This document shows, in pieces, positions 25,957 through 35,438 of a stretch of 64,000 nucleotides of DNA. The first letter of the stretch is position 1; every line of letters begins with the position of its first letter. The position numbers and the translations under genes are program-made. The stretch comes from Nostoc sp. UHCC 0302 (GTDB taxonomy: Bacteria > Cyanobacteriota > Cyanobacteriia > Cyanobacteriales > Nostocaceae), in contig NZ_CP151099.1 in the NCBI RefSeq assembly GCF_038096175.1, positions 64,501-128,500 on the forward strand, read 5' to 3'. The notes below the pieces were generated by a model. That model did no database searches. It worked only from the letters and a program-made list of their open reading frames with translations, and had not been told where the DNA came from.

Positions 25957-27954
25957 ATGTCATTGCAATCTGGATTAGATGCCTTTCAACAAGGACGTTA
26001 TCAAGAAGCGGTTCAAATACTAGAACAGTTCTGCCGGAATGCTGTTGACCGCAATTCCTCAGATTATCTTTCAGCGCAGATGTGGTTGATGAAAGCCTAT
26101 CAAGGTGCAGGCGAAATCGACAAAGCCACAATCATGTGTCAAAAGCTACTGATAAGTGATAACCCACAGGTTCGCAACTGGGCAGAACAAGCCCGTCAAT
26201 CTTTTTCGCAACCACCAGCCATCCAGTCTAGTGCTATCCAAAAAGCCAGTCGCGCTGCTACTGTAGGCACGAAATTAACAATGGGGGGTGTGGGTGGTAG
26301 CTTAGTTTTAGCTTCTGGTGTCACCATGACCTTGCTATTTGGCATGGTGTTTGTTTTAGGTTTGAGCTTAGTATTAATTTTGAGTAGCAGCGACCCACTT
26401 CAAGGGTTAGCGATCGCTATTGGTATTGCCCTAATTTTTAATATCCTCGCTTTTTTCCTGTCTCCGTTCCTCATGGACTTAACTCAAAGCTGGCTTTACC
26501 AAACTCGTTGGGTAGAGTTATCAGAAGTTGAAAACCTCAGTCCAGAGACAGCTAACGTTATTCGCCAAGTTTGTCAGCAAAAAAACCTCAAAACTCCGCG
26601 ATTAGGCATCATTAACGACCAAAACCCCACAGCTTTTACTTATGGTTCATTGCCTAACAGCGCCCGCTTAGTCGTCAGCCAAGGACTTTTCACTTATCTC
26701 GATGATGATGAAGTTGCTACTGTCTACGCCCACGAATTAGGACATATTGTCCATTGGGACTTTGCCGTGATGACAGTAGCTTCTACCCTAGTGCAAATTT
26801 GCTATCTAATTTACAGCACAGCCAGAAGATTTGGACGTGGCGGTGGGGACAACAAAATCAAAGATGCTCTGCAAACAGCAGCCTTAGTTGCTTACGTATT
26901 TTACATCATCGGTACTTACTTACTGCTGTACCTCTCCCGTACTAGAGAATACTTTGCAGACCACTTTGCAGCCGAAAGTACAGGTAACCCCAATGGGCTA
27001 TCCCGCGCCTTAGTGAAAATCGCCTACGGTATTTTAGAAGAAGGTTCCCGGACAAAAGAACCCAGCCGCTTGATAGAAGGTACTCGCGCTTTGGGTATCT
27101 ACGACCATAAAGCCGCTGCTTCCACAGGAACCGCCTACCGTATCGCATCTGACCCCGAAAAAATTGGTCGCGTCTTTTTGTGGGATATGTTTAACCCCTG
27201 GGGCTGGTGGATGGAGTTAAATTCTACTCACCCTCTGACTGGTAAACGTGTCCGCGCCCTTAGCACCTATGCCGAACAGTTGGGTTTACCAACTGAGTTT
27301 GATATGGGGCGAGTTATCGGCGAAGGTAAAAGCCTGAGTAAGAGTAAACTTTACGGTAACTTTTTCTTAGATGTTGTGTTGTATGGTGCTGAAACCATCG
27401 GTTTCTTAGCTGGCTTAATTATGGGGGTACTGCTGTGGTCAAGTTCAGCTAACTCAGGTTTAGCATTTGGTGTGCCAATAATTGGCTTAGGCATAGGAAT
27501 TCTAGTCAAAGCTTTGGTAATGTTCCCCGACTATAAGCAAGCACCAGAAACTGACATTCTCACCTTGATGTCAGATCCCTACGCCAGCCCTTTGCGTGGA
27601 CAACCTGCAAAACTCCAAGGTCAACTAATTGGTCGTGGCGATGCTGGTTATAAGTTTGGTTCAGATTTAAAAATCCAAGACCGTAGCGGGATGCTTTATC
27701 TACACTACGCCTCACGCTTTGGCCCCATCGGCAATTTCCTGTTTGGGATGAAACGAGTGCAAAGCTTGATTGGTGAACAGGTTGGGACTGTGGGTTGGTT
27801 CCGCCGGGGTGTTGCACCTTGGATGGATTTGATCCAACTTCAGAGTGAAAATGGCACGATTGTCAACAGTTACCATCGCTTCTGGTCATTCATCCTTGGT
27901 GGTGGATCGATTATCCTGGGAGTGGTCTTGATTATGTTTTTGACCAGTAGATAA
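25957..27954 (+). CDS. M48-family zinc metalloprotease with N-terminal TPR-like helices
   Basis: This protein of about 665 residues begins with a TPR-like segment (LQSGLDAFQQGRYQEAVQIL). Two membrane helices follow, then a peptidase domain with TVYAHELGHIVHWD (HExxH zinc site) and the downstream Glu in TREYFADHFAAES. Further membrane segments follow, and a C-terminal domain of unknown role (GQPAKLQGQLIGRGDAGYKF) ends in one more helix. It is HtpX-like and probably involved in membrane-protein quality control. ATG 25957 is preferred because GGGAGA sits six bases ahead of it; an in-frame ATG at 25924 lacks such a site. Confidence 0.88.
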   Translation: MSLQSGLDAFQQGRYQEAVQILEQFCRNAVDRNSSDYLSAQMWLMKAYQGAGEIDKATIMCQKLLISDNPQVRNWAEQARQSFSQPPAIQSSAIQKASRAATVGTKLTMGGVGGSLVLASGVTMTLLFGMVFVLGLSLVLILSSSDPLQGLAIAIGIALIFNILAFFLSPFLMDLTQSWLYQTRWVELSEVENLSPETANVIRQVCQQKNLKTPRLGIINDQNPTAFTYGSLPNSARLVVSQGLFTYLDDDEVATVYAHELGHIVHWDFAVMTVASTLVQICYLIYSTARRFGRGGGDNKIKDALQTAALVAYVFYIIGTYLLLYLSRTREYFADHFAAESTGNPNGLSRALVKIAYGILEEGSRTKEPSRLIEGTRALGIYDHKAAASTGTAYRIASDPEKIGRVFLWDMFNPWGWWMELNSTHPLTGKRVRALSTYAEQLGLPTEFDMGRVIGEGKSLSKSKLYGNFFLDVVLYGAETIGFLAGLIMGVLLWSSSANSGLAFGVPIIGLGIGILVKALVMFPDYKQAPETDILTLMSDPYASPLRGQPAKLQGQLIGRGDAGYKFGSDLKIQDRSGMLYLHYASRFGPIGNFLFGMKRVQSLIGEQVGTVGWFRRGVAPWMDLIQLQSENGTIVNSYHRFWSFILGGGSIILGVVLIMFLTSR

Positions 27955-28065
27955 CTAAGTTAACCATCTGCTGTCAGAGCATTTCTCAATACATCCAAGC
28001 TTTAATTTATCAGGGGGCGGCTAACAACTGCCTCCGTTTCTTTGTTTTTGTGACTGACCAATGAA

Positions 28066-28160
28066 AAATACTTCTCTACGAGAGGCTGCGCCCTTAGCGT
28101 AGCTATGCCGCAGGCTTTACGACTTCTCTACGAGACCAAGGCGAACGCTTAGTACAAGTG
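28066..28160. repeat. Dispersed palindromic repeat of Nostoc type
   Basis: The sequence TTCTCTACGAGAGGCTGCGC continues through GCGTAGCTATGCCGCAGGC and back to CTTCTCTACGAGACC. Related short pieces (GCGTAGGCGTAGCCCG) recur near 43300 and 50479. It precedes the pseudouridine synthase start. Confidence 0.6.
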
Positions 28161-28164
28161 ACAA

Positions 28165-28755
28165 ATGACTTTTGACTATCGATATATTATTTTTCACAAG
28201 CCCTACGGAGTTCTCAGCCAGTTTACACAAGAAACTCCCAAACACAGCACTCTTAAAGACTATATCGATGTGCCAGATGTATATCCTGTGGGGCGCTTGG
28301 ATTGGGATAGTGAAGGCTTATTGTTATTAACGAACGATGGACGGTTGCAACATCGCCTTGCCCATCCGCGGTTTGGACATAAACGAACTTATTGGGTACA
28401 GGTAGAGCGCATTCCTGATGCAGATGCTATAAACAAGTTGCAAACAGGTGTGGAAATTCAAGATTACCGCACTCGACCAGCAGAGGTTAAGCTTTTGCCA
28501 GAAGAACCACCCGTGTGCGATCGCACTCCGCCGATTAGATTTCGCAAAAATATACCAACAGCTTGGCTAGAAATAACTTTAACAGAAGGAAAAAATCGCC
28601 AAGTACGACGAATGACTGCGGCTGTTGGTTATCCGACTTTACGATTGCTTAGAGTGAGTATAGCCAACCTGCAATTAGATGGGCTACAACCGGGTCAATG
28701 GCGTGAACTAACTCCATCTGAACTGAAATTGTTACATAATTTCTCTGTTACATAA
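28165..28755 (+). CDS. rRNA pseudouridine synthase, RsuA/RluE type
   Basis: This 196-residue enzyme isomerises a uridine in rRNA. The catalytic motif [18 protein letters not shown] contains the essential Asp, and [15 protein letters not shown] and [20 protein letters not shown] are further RsuA/RluB/E/F landmarks. It lacks an S4 domain, as RluE does, so the 23S U2457 enzyme RluE is the best guess, though the exact site is inferred. Confidence 0.88.
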   Translation: MTFDYRYIIFHKPYGVLSQFTQETPKHSTLKDYIDVPDVYPVGRLDWDSEGLLLLTNDGRLQHRLAHPRFGHKRTYWVQVERIPDADAINKLQTGVEIQDYRTRPAEVKLLPEEPPVCDRTPPIRFRKNIPTAWLEITLTEGKNRQVRRMTAAVGYPTLRLLRVSIANLQLDGLQPGQWRELTPSELKLLHNFSVT

Positions 28756-28857
28756 GTTTTTATTTGCTTTTGACGAAACTCAAGCCAAAGGCAGTATAAT
28801 GAGTTTCTTTTATTCCTTCCCAGTTAAAATCAGCGCTTGTGTGCAAGTTTAAGTCTT

Positions 28858-30270
28858 ATGATCCGTAATCAGCCATCAATCTGGCAGGATAATCGCCAAC
28901 CACAAGCTATCTTGTCTACAACGCCTGCGCGTCTAGAACTTGTGTCTGACCGAGTATCCGATTTAGAACTTTGCACAGCAGAAATTCTGCGTCGTACTCA
29001 AGAGGAACTTGAATGGTATCGTAGGCTTTACGAAAATATCCCCACTGTGTATTTCAGTTTAGATGCAATAGGGACAATTTTGTCTGTTAACCATTTCGGT
29101 GCAACTTGTCTTGGTTACACTACTGAACAATTGGTCAACAAGCCTATTTTTAACTTGTTTGAACAGTCAGACCAAGCTAGGCTATCTGATGCATTTTTGA
29201 GGTTAATAACGGCTTCACCTCAAAGCGAAATTACTAACTGGGAATTTCGCTTGAATTGCCCTGCCAATATGATAGTTTGGGTCAAAGTCATAGCACGGTT
29301 ATTGCCTGTTGGAGATAGACATTTTATTCAAGGGGATAACCATCAAAAAAATCCAGTGATTCTCATGGTTTGTGAGGATATCACTGCTCAAAAGCAGGCA
29401 CAAGAGGCTTTTCAAGAAATTGAGCAATGCTTTGATAATCCGGCTAATACTAGCAATATCACAGAAAGCAAATTCAGAGAAGTAAGCTTGAAACAGAATC
29501 AACAAGCGGTACGTAAGTTAGAGGAAATGGAAAGCCTCAACCGCCTAAAAGATGAATTTCTTAGTACTGTCTCTCACGAACTTCGCACGCCGCTAACTAA
29601 TATGAAAATGGCGATTCAAATGCTAGGAATTGCACTGCATCAAGAGCAAAACTTTTTATCAGAAACGACAAAACCAGAAGCAGAACGCTCGAAAGCATCT
29701 CGCTATTTTGAAATTTTAGGTAACGAATGTGAACGAGAAATCAATCTAATTAACAACTTCCTAGATTTGCAAAAGCTTGATACAAAGGCTAAACCTTGGG
29801 TGCTGGAGACAATTCAAGTACAGCACTGGCTTTGGCGCGTAGTAGAGCTATTCAAAGCAGGCGATCGCAACTCTTGTCAGCAAAATATACACGTTAAGAT
29901 AGCTCCTAATCTTCCTCCCTTTGTATGTGATCCATTTAATCTAGAACGTATCTTAAGAGAACTGCTGACGAATGCTTGTAAATTCAGCCCCCCAGATGGA
30001 GAAATCACTGTTACCGCCGAATTAAAATCTGAGAATATCCAATTTCAGGTGATCAATTCTGGTGTAGAAATTCCTGCGGTTGAATTAGCATATATTTTCG
30101 ATAAATTTTACCGCATTCCCAGCAATGACCCTTCGAAGCAGGGTGGCACGGGATTAGGACTGGCTCTGGTACAAAAACTTGTCAAACATTTAGGAGGAAC
30201 AATTGAAGTAGAAAGTGGGTCACAACTCACCTGTTTTACTATTCAATTAGCAATTAATGGCGAGGTGTGA
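28858..30270 (+). CDS. PAS-domain histidine kinase
   Basis: This protein of about 470 residues has no membrane helix. A PAS domain (LYENIPTVYFSLDAIGTILS) covers about residues 55-180. It is followed by the dimerisation domain with H-box STVSHELRTPLTNMKMAIQM and an ATPase domain with ELLTNACKFSPPDG and GGTGLGLALVQKLVKHLGG. All catalytic boxes are intact. ATG 28858 is used; an in-frame TTG seven codons earlier is unlikely. No response regulator lies next to it, so it is an orphan kinase. Confidence 0.88.
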   Translation: MIRNQPSIWQDNRQPQAILSTTPARLELVSDRVSDLELCTAEILRRTQEELEWYRRLYENIPTVYFSLDAIGTILSVNHFGATCLGYTTEQLVNKPIFNLFEQSDQARLSDAFLRLITASPQSEITNWEFRLNCPANMIVWVKVIARLLPVGDRHFIQGDNHQKNPVILMVCEDITAQKQAQEAFQEIEQCFDNPANTSNITESKFREVSLKQNQQAVRKLEEMESLNRLKDEFLSTVSHELRTPLTNMKMAIQMLGIALHQEQNFLSETTKPEAERSKASRYFEILGNECEREINLINNFLDLQKLDTKAKPWVLETIQVQHWLWRVVELFKAGDRNSCQQNIHVKIAPNLPPFVCDPFNLERILRELLTNACKFSPPDGEITVTAELKSENIQFQVINSGVEIPAVELAYIFDKFYRIPSNDPSKQGGTGLGLALVQKLVKHLGGTIEVESGSQLTCFTIQLAINGEV

Positions 30271-30295
30271 AAGAGGAGTGAGGGAATCAATGGGG

Positions 30296-30355
30296 GTAGA
30301 GACGCGATTATACTCTTACGAGAAGCCGCTCTTCGAGTGTCTACGCGTCTGTGCA
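30296..30355 (-). repeat. 60-bp dispersed repeat, copy 2 (inverted)
   Basis: This is the reverse complement of 23042-23101 with one mismatch. It again lies just behind a histidine kinase gene. The rest of 30271-30606 holds no gene; a short promoter region for the phosphatase gene is all that is expected there. Confidence 0.9.
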
Positions 30356-30606
30356 GGGAGTAGGGAGATAAGTAAATAATGATTTTTAATTCCTCCCTCT
30401 CCTCCTCCTACTCATCCATTTAGAAGAATTGGCTGCCAATATCTGAAATAGTGAGCTAATATGCGTCACAATTAATACTGCCACCAAAATTCACTGGTAA
30501 AACCACAATCTCTTGTAAGTCTACTGTAGGCAGGTGCAGCCAATTGTGGCACTTTGGATATTAGTGGCTAGAAGCACCTTGGAACGGGAATTAAGGAACT
30601 TCCACT

Positions 30607-32640
30607 ATGCTGATTTGCCCTCAGTGTAAATTTGAAAACGCGAATAACAACAAATTCTGTCAAAATTGTGGTACGTCCTTGACTCACAAGGTTTGTCCTG
30701 AATGCAGTACTAGTGTCCCCTTGAATGCACAATGTTGTCATCACTGCGGTGCAGATTGCGGAACAGTCTGGTGGGCAATTATTGCCAAGAAAGCAACCGA
30801 CGACTGGCGACTGGCGGTTGGGGAAGCTTCGGGAGAAGAAGCAGCAGAGGAAGCTTTGGAAATAGGTGAGGTAGATATTTCAGCTAGCTCTCCTCCCCAC
30901 GATTTACCTGATTCAGCGTTACCTAACTCTGAGTTGACAACAGGCTATTATTTAGACTCTCAACGACGTTATCAGCTGTTAGATCCGCTACCGAACCCAA
31001 AGGAAATTAGCAATAATACTGAAGTGAGTGTGCGAGTCTTAGACTGTCAACCATATCAAATCTCACTCATTGATGCAGTGCTAGGAAATCAGCAGCAGGG
31101 GCTGATAACATCAACAGTTGGATCTAGTGAAATTCCTAACCTTGCTAAACTTTATATTGGCTTACAATCCCAAGCTCACCCAGGAATACCATTGATTCAT
31201 GATGCATGGCAGCAGGGTGATGTACAGGTAGTAATAATTGAAGACCGTTCAGATTGGCAGTCTTTACTTGATCTGTGGCAAGAAGAAACCACTAGCTCGT
31301 TACAACTTTTACACTGGTGTTATCAGATGACCCAACTCTGGGCAGTACTCGAACCAGTAGGTTGTCGTCAAAGTCTCTTGGATTTGTCTAATTTGCGATT
31401 GGATGAAGACCAAACGCTGGCGTTACGACAGTTATATTTGGAACCATTCAATTTTCAACCTGCAACTGAGTCACCAGAATATTCAGAAGCCCAAACATTA
31501 CCGACCCAAGAACAGCCGATAACTATTCAAGCGTTAGGACGGGTTTGGCAGGCGTTATTTAGACAGTCGCAACGCACTCAATTTGGCTCTGTAGTTCAAA
31601 TGTTGGGTGATTTAGAGATAGGTAAAATTGAGACGATCGCACAGTTGCGATCGCGTCTGGAGGCAATTTCTTCAGAATTGGAAGCACCAACTGCAACTTT
31701 ACCCCCAACAGAGGATAAATTTACTACTGCACCTACTATCATGCAATTTGATGAGACTGGAGAGGATATCATTTCCAAAGCTGATGAGATGCCTACAGTC
31801 GTGCTGGCGATGCAGTTAAGCAGCTTGGAAGACGCAGGACGCACAGATGTGGGGCGTCAACGCGATCATAACGAAGACTATTTTGGCATTGAAACCAAAA
31901 TTGACAAGCTGGAGTTGCCCAAAAGCAGAGCTTTACAAGCCCGTGGATTGTATATTCTTTGTGATGGGATGGGCGGACACGCTGGCGGCGAGATAGCCAG
32001 TGAGCTTGCAGTCAACACCCTACAGAAATACTTTCAAGAACGCTGGATTGGTAAGCAACTACCAACAGAAGACAGTATCCGTGAGGCAGTATATCTAGCT
32101 AATCAGGCAATTTACGAACTCAATCAACAAGATGCCCGTTCTGGTGTTGGGCGCATGGGTACAACTTTGGTGATGCTCTTAATTCAAGACACACAAGCAG
32201 CAGTTGCTCATGTGGGAGATAGCCGCCTCTACCGCCTGACTCGCAAGCGTGGACTAGAACAAATCACTGTAGATCATGAAGTAGGTCAACGAGAAATAGC
32301 CAGGGGAGTAGAAGCCAGCATCGCTTACGGGCGTCCAGATGCTTATCAACTCACCCAAGCCTTGGGGCCGCGTGACGAACACTCAATTAATCCCGATGTA
32401 GATTTTTTTGAGATAAATGAAGATACTGTTCTGCTGCTGGCATCGGATGGTCTATCAGATAATAATTTACTAGAAATCAATTGGCAGGCTCACTTGGAAC
32501 CCTTGCTTAGTTCTGGCAACAACCTAGAACGAGGTGTTACAGAATTAATTGATCTGGCGAACCAACACAATGGTCATGACAATATTACTGGTATACTTGT
32601 TCGGGCAAAAGTGCGCCCAAATCTGGAAAGTCCAAAATGA
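30607..32640 (+). CDS. Zinc-ribbon PP2C-type phosphatase with pseudokinase-like middle
   Basis: This 677-residue protein starts with paired zinc ribbons (CPQCKFENANNNKFCQNCG, then CPECST and CHHCGADCG). A low-complexity linker follows. A middle region of about residues 115-290 (YQLLDPLPNPKEIS, HPGIPLIHDAW, VVIIEDRSDWQSLLDLW) resembles a protein kinase lobe without catalytic motifs. The C-terminal PP2C domain has DVGRQRDHNEDYFG, LCDGMGGHAGGEIAS, AHVGDSRLYRL, LLASDGLSDNN and GHDNITGILV, so its metal ligands are complete. It is followed by an FHA kinase on the same strand, a natural phosphorylation/dephosphorylation pair. The pseudokinase reading is my inference. Confidence 0.88.
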   Translation: MLICPQCKFENANNNKFCQNCGTSLTHKVCPECSTSVPLNAQCCHHCGADCGTVWWAIIAKKATDDWRLAVGEASGEEAAEEALEIGEVDISASSPPHDLPDSALPNSELTTGYYLDSQRRYQLLDPLPNPKEISNNTEVSVRVLDCQPYQISLIDAVLGNQQQGLITSTVGSSEIPNLAKLYIGLQSQAHPGIPLIHDAWQQGDVQVVIIEDRSDWQSLLDLWQEETTSSLQLLHWCYQMTQLWAVLEPVGCRQSLLDLSNLRLDEDQTLALRQLYLEPFNFQPATESPEYSEAQTLPTQEQPITIQALGRVWQALFRQSQRTQFGSVVQMLGDLEIGKIETIAQLRSRLEAISSELEAPTATLPPTEDKFTTAPTIMQFDETGEDIISKADEMPTVVLAMQLSSLEDAGRTDVGRQRDHNEDYFGIETKIDKLELPKSRALQARGLYILCDGMGGHAGGEIASELAVNTLQKYFQERWIGKQLPTEDSIREAVYLANQAIYELNQQDARSGVGRMGTTLVMLLIQDTQAAVAHVGDSRLYRLTRKRGLEQITVDHEVGQREIARGVEASIAYGRPDAYQLTQALGPRDEHSINPDVDFFEINEDTVLLLASDGLSDNNLLEINWQAHLEPLLSSGNNLERGVTELIDLANQHNGHDNITGILVRAKVRPNLESPK

Positions 32641-32891
32641 AGGGACTGGGGACTAGGGGCTGGGGACTAGGTAGGGAATTCGGGGCCTAGCCTGGGGATA
32701 AGGGGGTAATAGAGACTAGTGACTAGGCAAAAAACTTAATACCAATCCCCAATTCCCATTGCCCCTTATCCCCAGAGGGGGCCCCGAGTTCCCCAATCCC
32801 CAATCCCCATTGCCCCTTATCCCCAGAGGGGGCCCCGAGTTCCCCAATTCCCAATCCTTAATCCCTAATCCTTTACCTTTTAGGTTGTACT
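32641..32891. repeat. G-run / C-run repeat block with 51-bp tandem unit
   Basis: The first part (32641-32710) is packed with GGGG runs (GGGGACTAGGGGCTGGGGAC). The second (32750-32880) is C-rich and contains two tandem copies, 51 bases apart, of a unit beginning ATTGCCCCTTATCCCCAGAG. The G-rich end (CTGGGGATAAGGGGGTAAT near 32693-32711) is the inverted form of this unit, so a long imperfect hairpin and G-quadruplexes are possible. It lies between the phosphatase and kinase genes. Confidence 0.8.
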
Positions 32892-34172
32892 GTGGTTACG
32901 CTGACGCTGTTGGAACCGCAACAAAAAACACCACTTAAACAGTGGTGCTTTGAAAACTCCTCCGTGATTCGGATTGGTCGAGCAACGGATAATCACGTTG
33001 TTTTAAATGATAGTTTGGTTTCTCGGCATCATCTAGAACTAAGGGAAGTTAATTCTGCCAAGGATGGCAGTTCGTGGAAAGTAATTAGTCAAGGAACAAA
33101 TGGGACTTTCTTAAACGGTGTTCTGATAACTCAGAGTCCGCTGCCAGATAATTCCCTTTTGCAACTAGCGCAGGGAGGGCCAATACTGCAATTCCAGCTT
33201 GAGGAGGTAACAGTAGCGGAAACTTTGATCGGCTGGCAAGAGATTACAGAGACGGTAGAAAACGCCGCCGCTACAGTCGCCGCAGCTAACAATGCTGCAA
33301 GTTTGTCCTCGAATTGTACCCACGAGGGGAACTCCGCAAACAATCTGTTTTGCATCCATTGCGGTCAGCCTCTCTCAGTCGAACAGAGAATTCGCCACTA
33401 TCAAGTTTTGCGAACCTTGGGACAAGGAGGTATGGGTACTACTTATCTCGCTTGGGATGCAGCAGGTTTGATTGCGGGTATGCCGCAACTACTAGTGCTG
33501 AAGCAGATGAATGCTGATATGGCGAGAATTGCCAAAGCTCAAGAATTATTTGAACGAGAAGCGTATACTCTTAAATCCCTGAACCATCCGGGAGTTCCTA
33601 AGTATTACGACTTCTTCGTTGAAGGCGGAAAAAAATACTTGGCAATGGAATTAATCCACGGACAAGATTTAGAAAAACGTATTTACACCACTGGGCCAGT
33701 GACGCCAAACCAAGCGATCGCCTGGATGATCCAAACGTGCGATATCTTAAACTATATTCATAGCCAAGACCCGCCACTAATTCACCGCGACATCAAACCC
33801 GCTAATTTAATGGTGCGGAATTCCAATAATCGCATAGTGGTGTTGGATTTTGGGGCTGTTAAGGAAATTGGTACAACGCCTGGCACGCGGATTGGTGCAG
33901 AAGGTTATTGCGCTCCTGAACAAGAACGGGGACAACCTTTGACTCAATCAGATTTGTATGCAATTGGGCCAACGTTGATTTTTTTGCTCACAGGCGAAAA
34001 CCCTTTCAAGTTTTACCGCCAACGGGGGCGAAACTTCCGGTTTGATGTGGCAAAGGTTCCCACTATTTCTTCCCAGTTAAGACATATTATTGACCGTGTT
34101 ACAGAACCACTGCCACGCGATCGCTATCAAACTGCGAAGGAACTAGCTACTGCATTAGCGGCTTGTCAATGA
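32892..34172 (+). CDS. FHA-domain Ser/Thr protein kinase with zinc ribbon
   Basis: This 426-residue protein has a GTG start. The FHA phosphopeptide-binding domain is RIGRATDNHVVLNDSLVSRH (about residues 27-46) with NGTFLNGVLI. A zinc ribbon (CTHEGNSANNLFCIHCGQPL) follows. The Hanks-type kinase domain has LGQGGMGTTYLAWD, VLKQMN (ATP Lys), LIHRDIKPANLMV and VLDFGAVKEIG, all complete. The FHA-zinc-kinase order, next to a zinc-ribbon PP2C, suggests a cytoplasmic phospho-signalling unit. The target is unknown. Confidence 0.92.
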   Translation: MVTLTLLEPQQKTPLKQWCFENSSVIRIGRATDNHVVLNDSLVSRHHLELREVNSAKDGSSWKVISQGTNGTFLNGVLITQSPLPDNSLLQLAQGGPILQFQLEEVTVAETLIGWQEITETVENAAATVAAANNAASLSSNCTHEGNSANNLFCIHCGQPLSVEQRIRHYQVLRTLGQGGMGTTYLAWDAAGLIAGMPQLLVLKQMNADMARIAKAQELFEREAYTLKSLNHPGVPKYYDFFVEGGKKYLAMELIHGQDLEKRIYTTGPVTPNQAIAWMIQTCDILNYIHSQDPPLIHRDIKPANLMVRNSNNRIVVLDFGAVKEIGTTPGTRIGAEGYCAPEQERGQPLTQSDLYAIGPTLIFLLTGENPFKFYRQRGRNFRFDVAKVPTISSQLRHIIDRVTEPLPRDRYQTAKELATALAACQ

Positions 34173-34238
34173 AGTGATTGGGGACTGGTGATTAGGGACT
34201 GGGAAATTACCCAGTACCCAGTACTTAGTACCCAATAC

Positions 34239-34457
34239 CTACTCTTCATCCCAAGCTTCTACAGTTAGCAATTCGCTAATTGGGTCTTGCATACTAAAAC
34301 CAAAGTCCAGCAGTTCCTGTTTCCAGTACTGCCATTCATTGCCGTAGAGTAAGGCAATTTTCCAGATACTATCAGATGGCTTGATAATATTCGATTCCAC
34401 GAGTGATTGCACGTTACGCTGCAATTTCACCATTGGGTGAATTACTTGCTGAGTCAT
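34239..34457 (-). CDS. DUF4327 family small protein
   Basis: This 72-residue soluble protein is widespread in cyanobacteria. The sequence (SLVESNIIKPSDSIWKIALL, then ELLTVEAWDEE) fits the DUF4327 pattern of a short helical protein with an acidic end. It is convergent with the FHA kinase gene. Its function is unknown. Confidence 0.7.
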   Translation of the reverse strand: MTQQVIHPMVKLQRNVQSLVESNIIKPSDSIWKIALLYGNEWQYWKQELLDFGFSMQDPISELLTVEAWDEE

Positions 34458-35438
34458 AACCTCGATTGAGTTCAGATTTTGTTTGGTAAATGCTTAATCA
34501 AAACTGCTTTCCGTTTCGCAATTGTTGCCGGCCCGTAGAGTGCTATATTTTGGTAAAGCTAGTCTTAACTTTTTAACTATACCATAACAAACTCTACTAA
34601 GTTGCGGATAAATTCCGTTTTGTACGGTAATCACACCAAATAACACCAATTTAGTCAAGCTGTAAGTGCGGATGCTGAGTCTAAAAATTTTTCATCCTGG
34701 GGGAGTTGCGTTAATAGCACGGATGAGCATGACCTGTTAAACGTTATTTACCGTAGTCATCGGAATATGTGTGCTTGTCGCAAAAGCCATATAATCCCAG
34801 CTATTTTGGTTTTTTGACTCACAGCAATATTTGCAGTTGTTTTGCAAATATTATGGTGTTTATACTTGTTTTGACGTTATTCAGGATAACGCAAACATCC
34901 ATTGTTAACTCAATTTCTAGCAAATCTTTATATAATTTTAATTTTTTATCAAGAATAGGGGCTAAAGGAAACACCTAAGTAGGATTTTATGTTTTGTGAG
35001 GTGGTAGCGATCGCAAAGCGTGCGCGAAGCGCAATCGCATTTTTCAATAAGGAAATGAATAGAGGCGATCGCACCTACTTTATTGGTAGAGATTCCTTAC
35101 CATAAAGTTCTGCTTTGCATTCAAGCCAGTCTTTAAATTTTGTGTAAAAAATTTGCAGCTAAGATGATAGTTTGCGTTATGCAGGTGGGTATCCTCATAA
35201 CGGGAGGTTTGCTGTTACCTAAGTAATTACCGCAAAAAAATTAATACATGGATGCTTTGCAGGAGGATTACTGCAACTTTTTCAGTATTATTCAGTAGCT
35301 TGATTTTCTCATGATTAATTTACTATCAAAGATTAAACTGCATAAATTACTAATTTAGAGAAAATCCTGTTTGTGTCTATATTTATGTTCTTATTTTATC
35401 AAGGATAGTTCTGGTAAAATTATTACGATATTTAAAAT
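34458..35438. other. Long intergenic region without a supported gene
   Basis: This holds the promoter side of the DUF4327 gene, an AT-rich core and a HIP1-rich dispersed repeat around 35005-35080 (GCGATCGCAAAGCGTGCGCG). A plus-strand frame at 34769-34978 has no family look and no ribosome site. I found no RNA gene. Confidence 0.4.

Noticed and set aside
32754-32860. Two-unit tandem as CRISPR repeats
   Set aside because: There are only two copies with no distinct spacer, and the content is heptamer-type repeat.
34769-34978. 69-codon plus-strand frame in the gap at 34458-35438
   Set aside because: No ribosome site, and low-complexity AT-driven composition.
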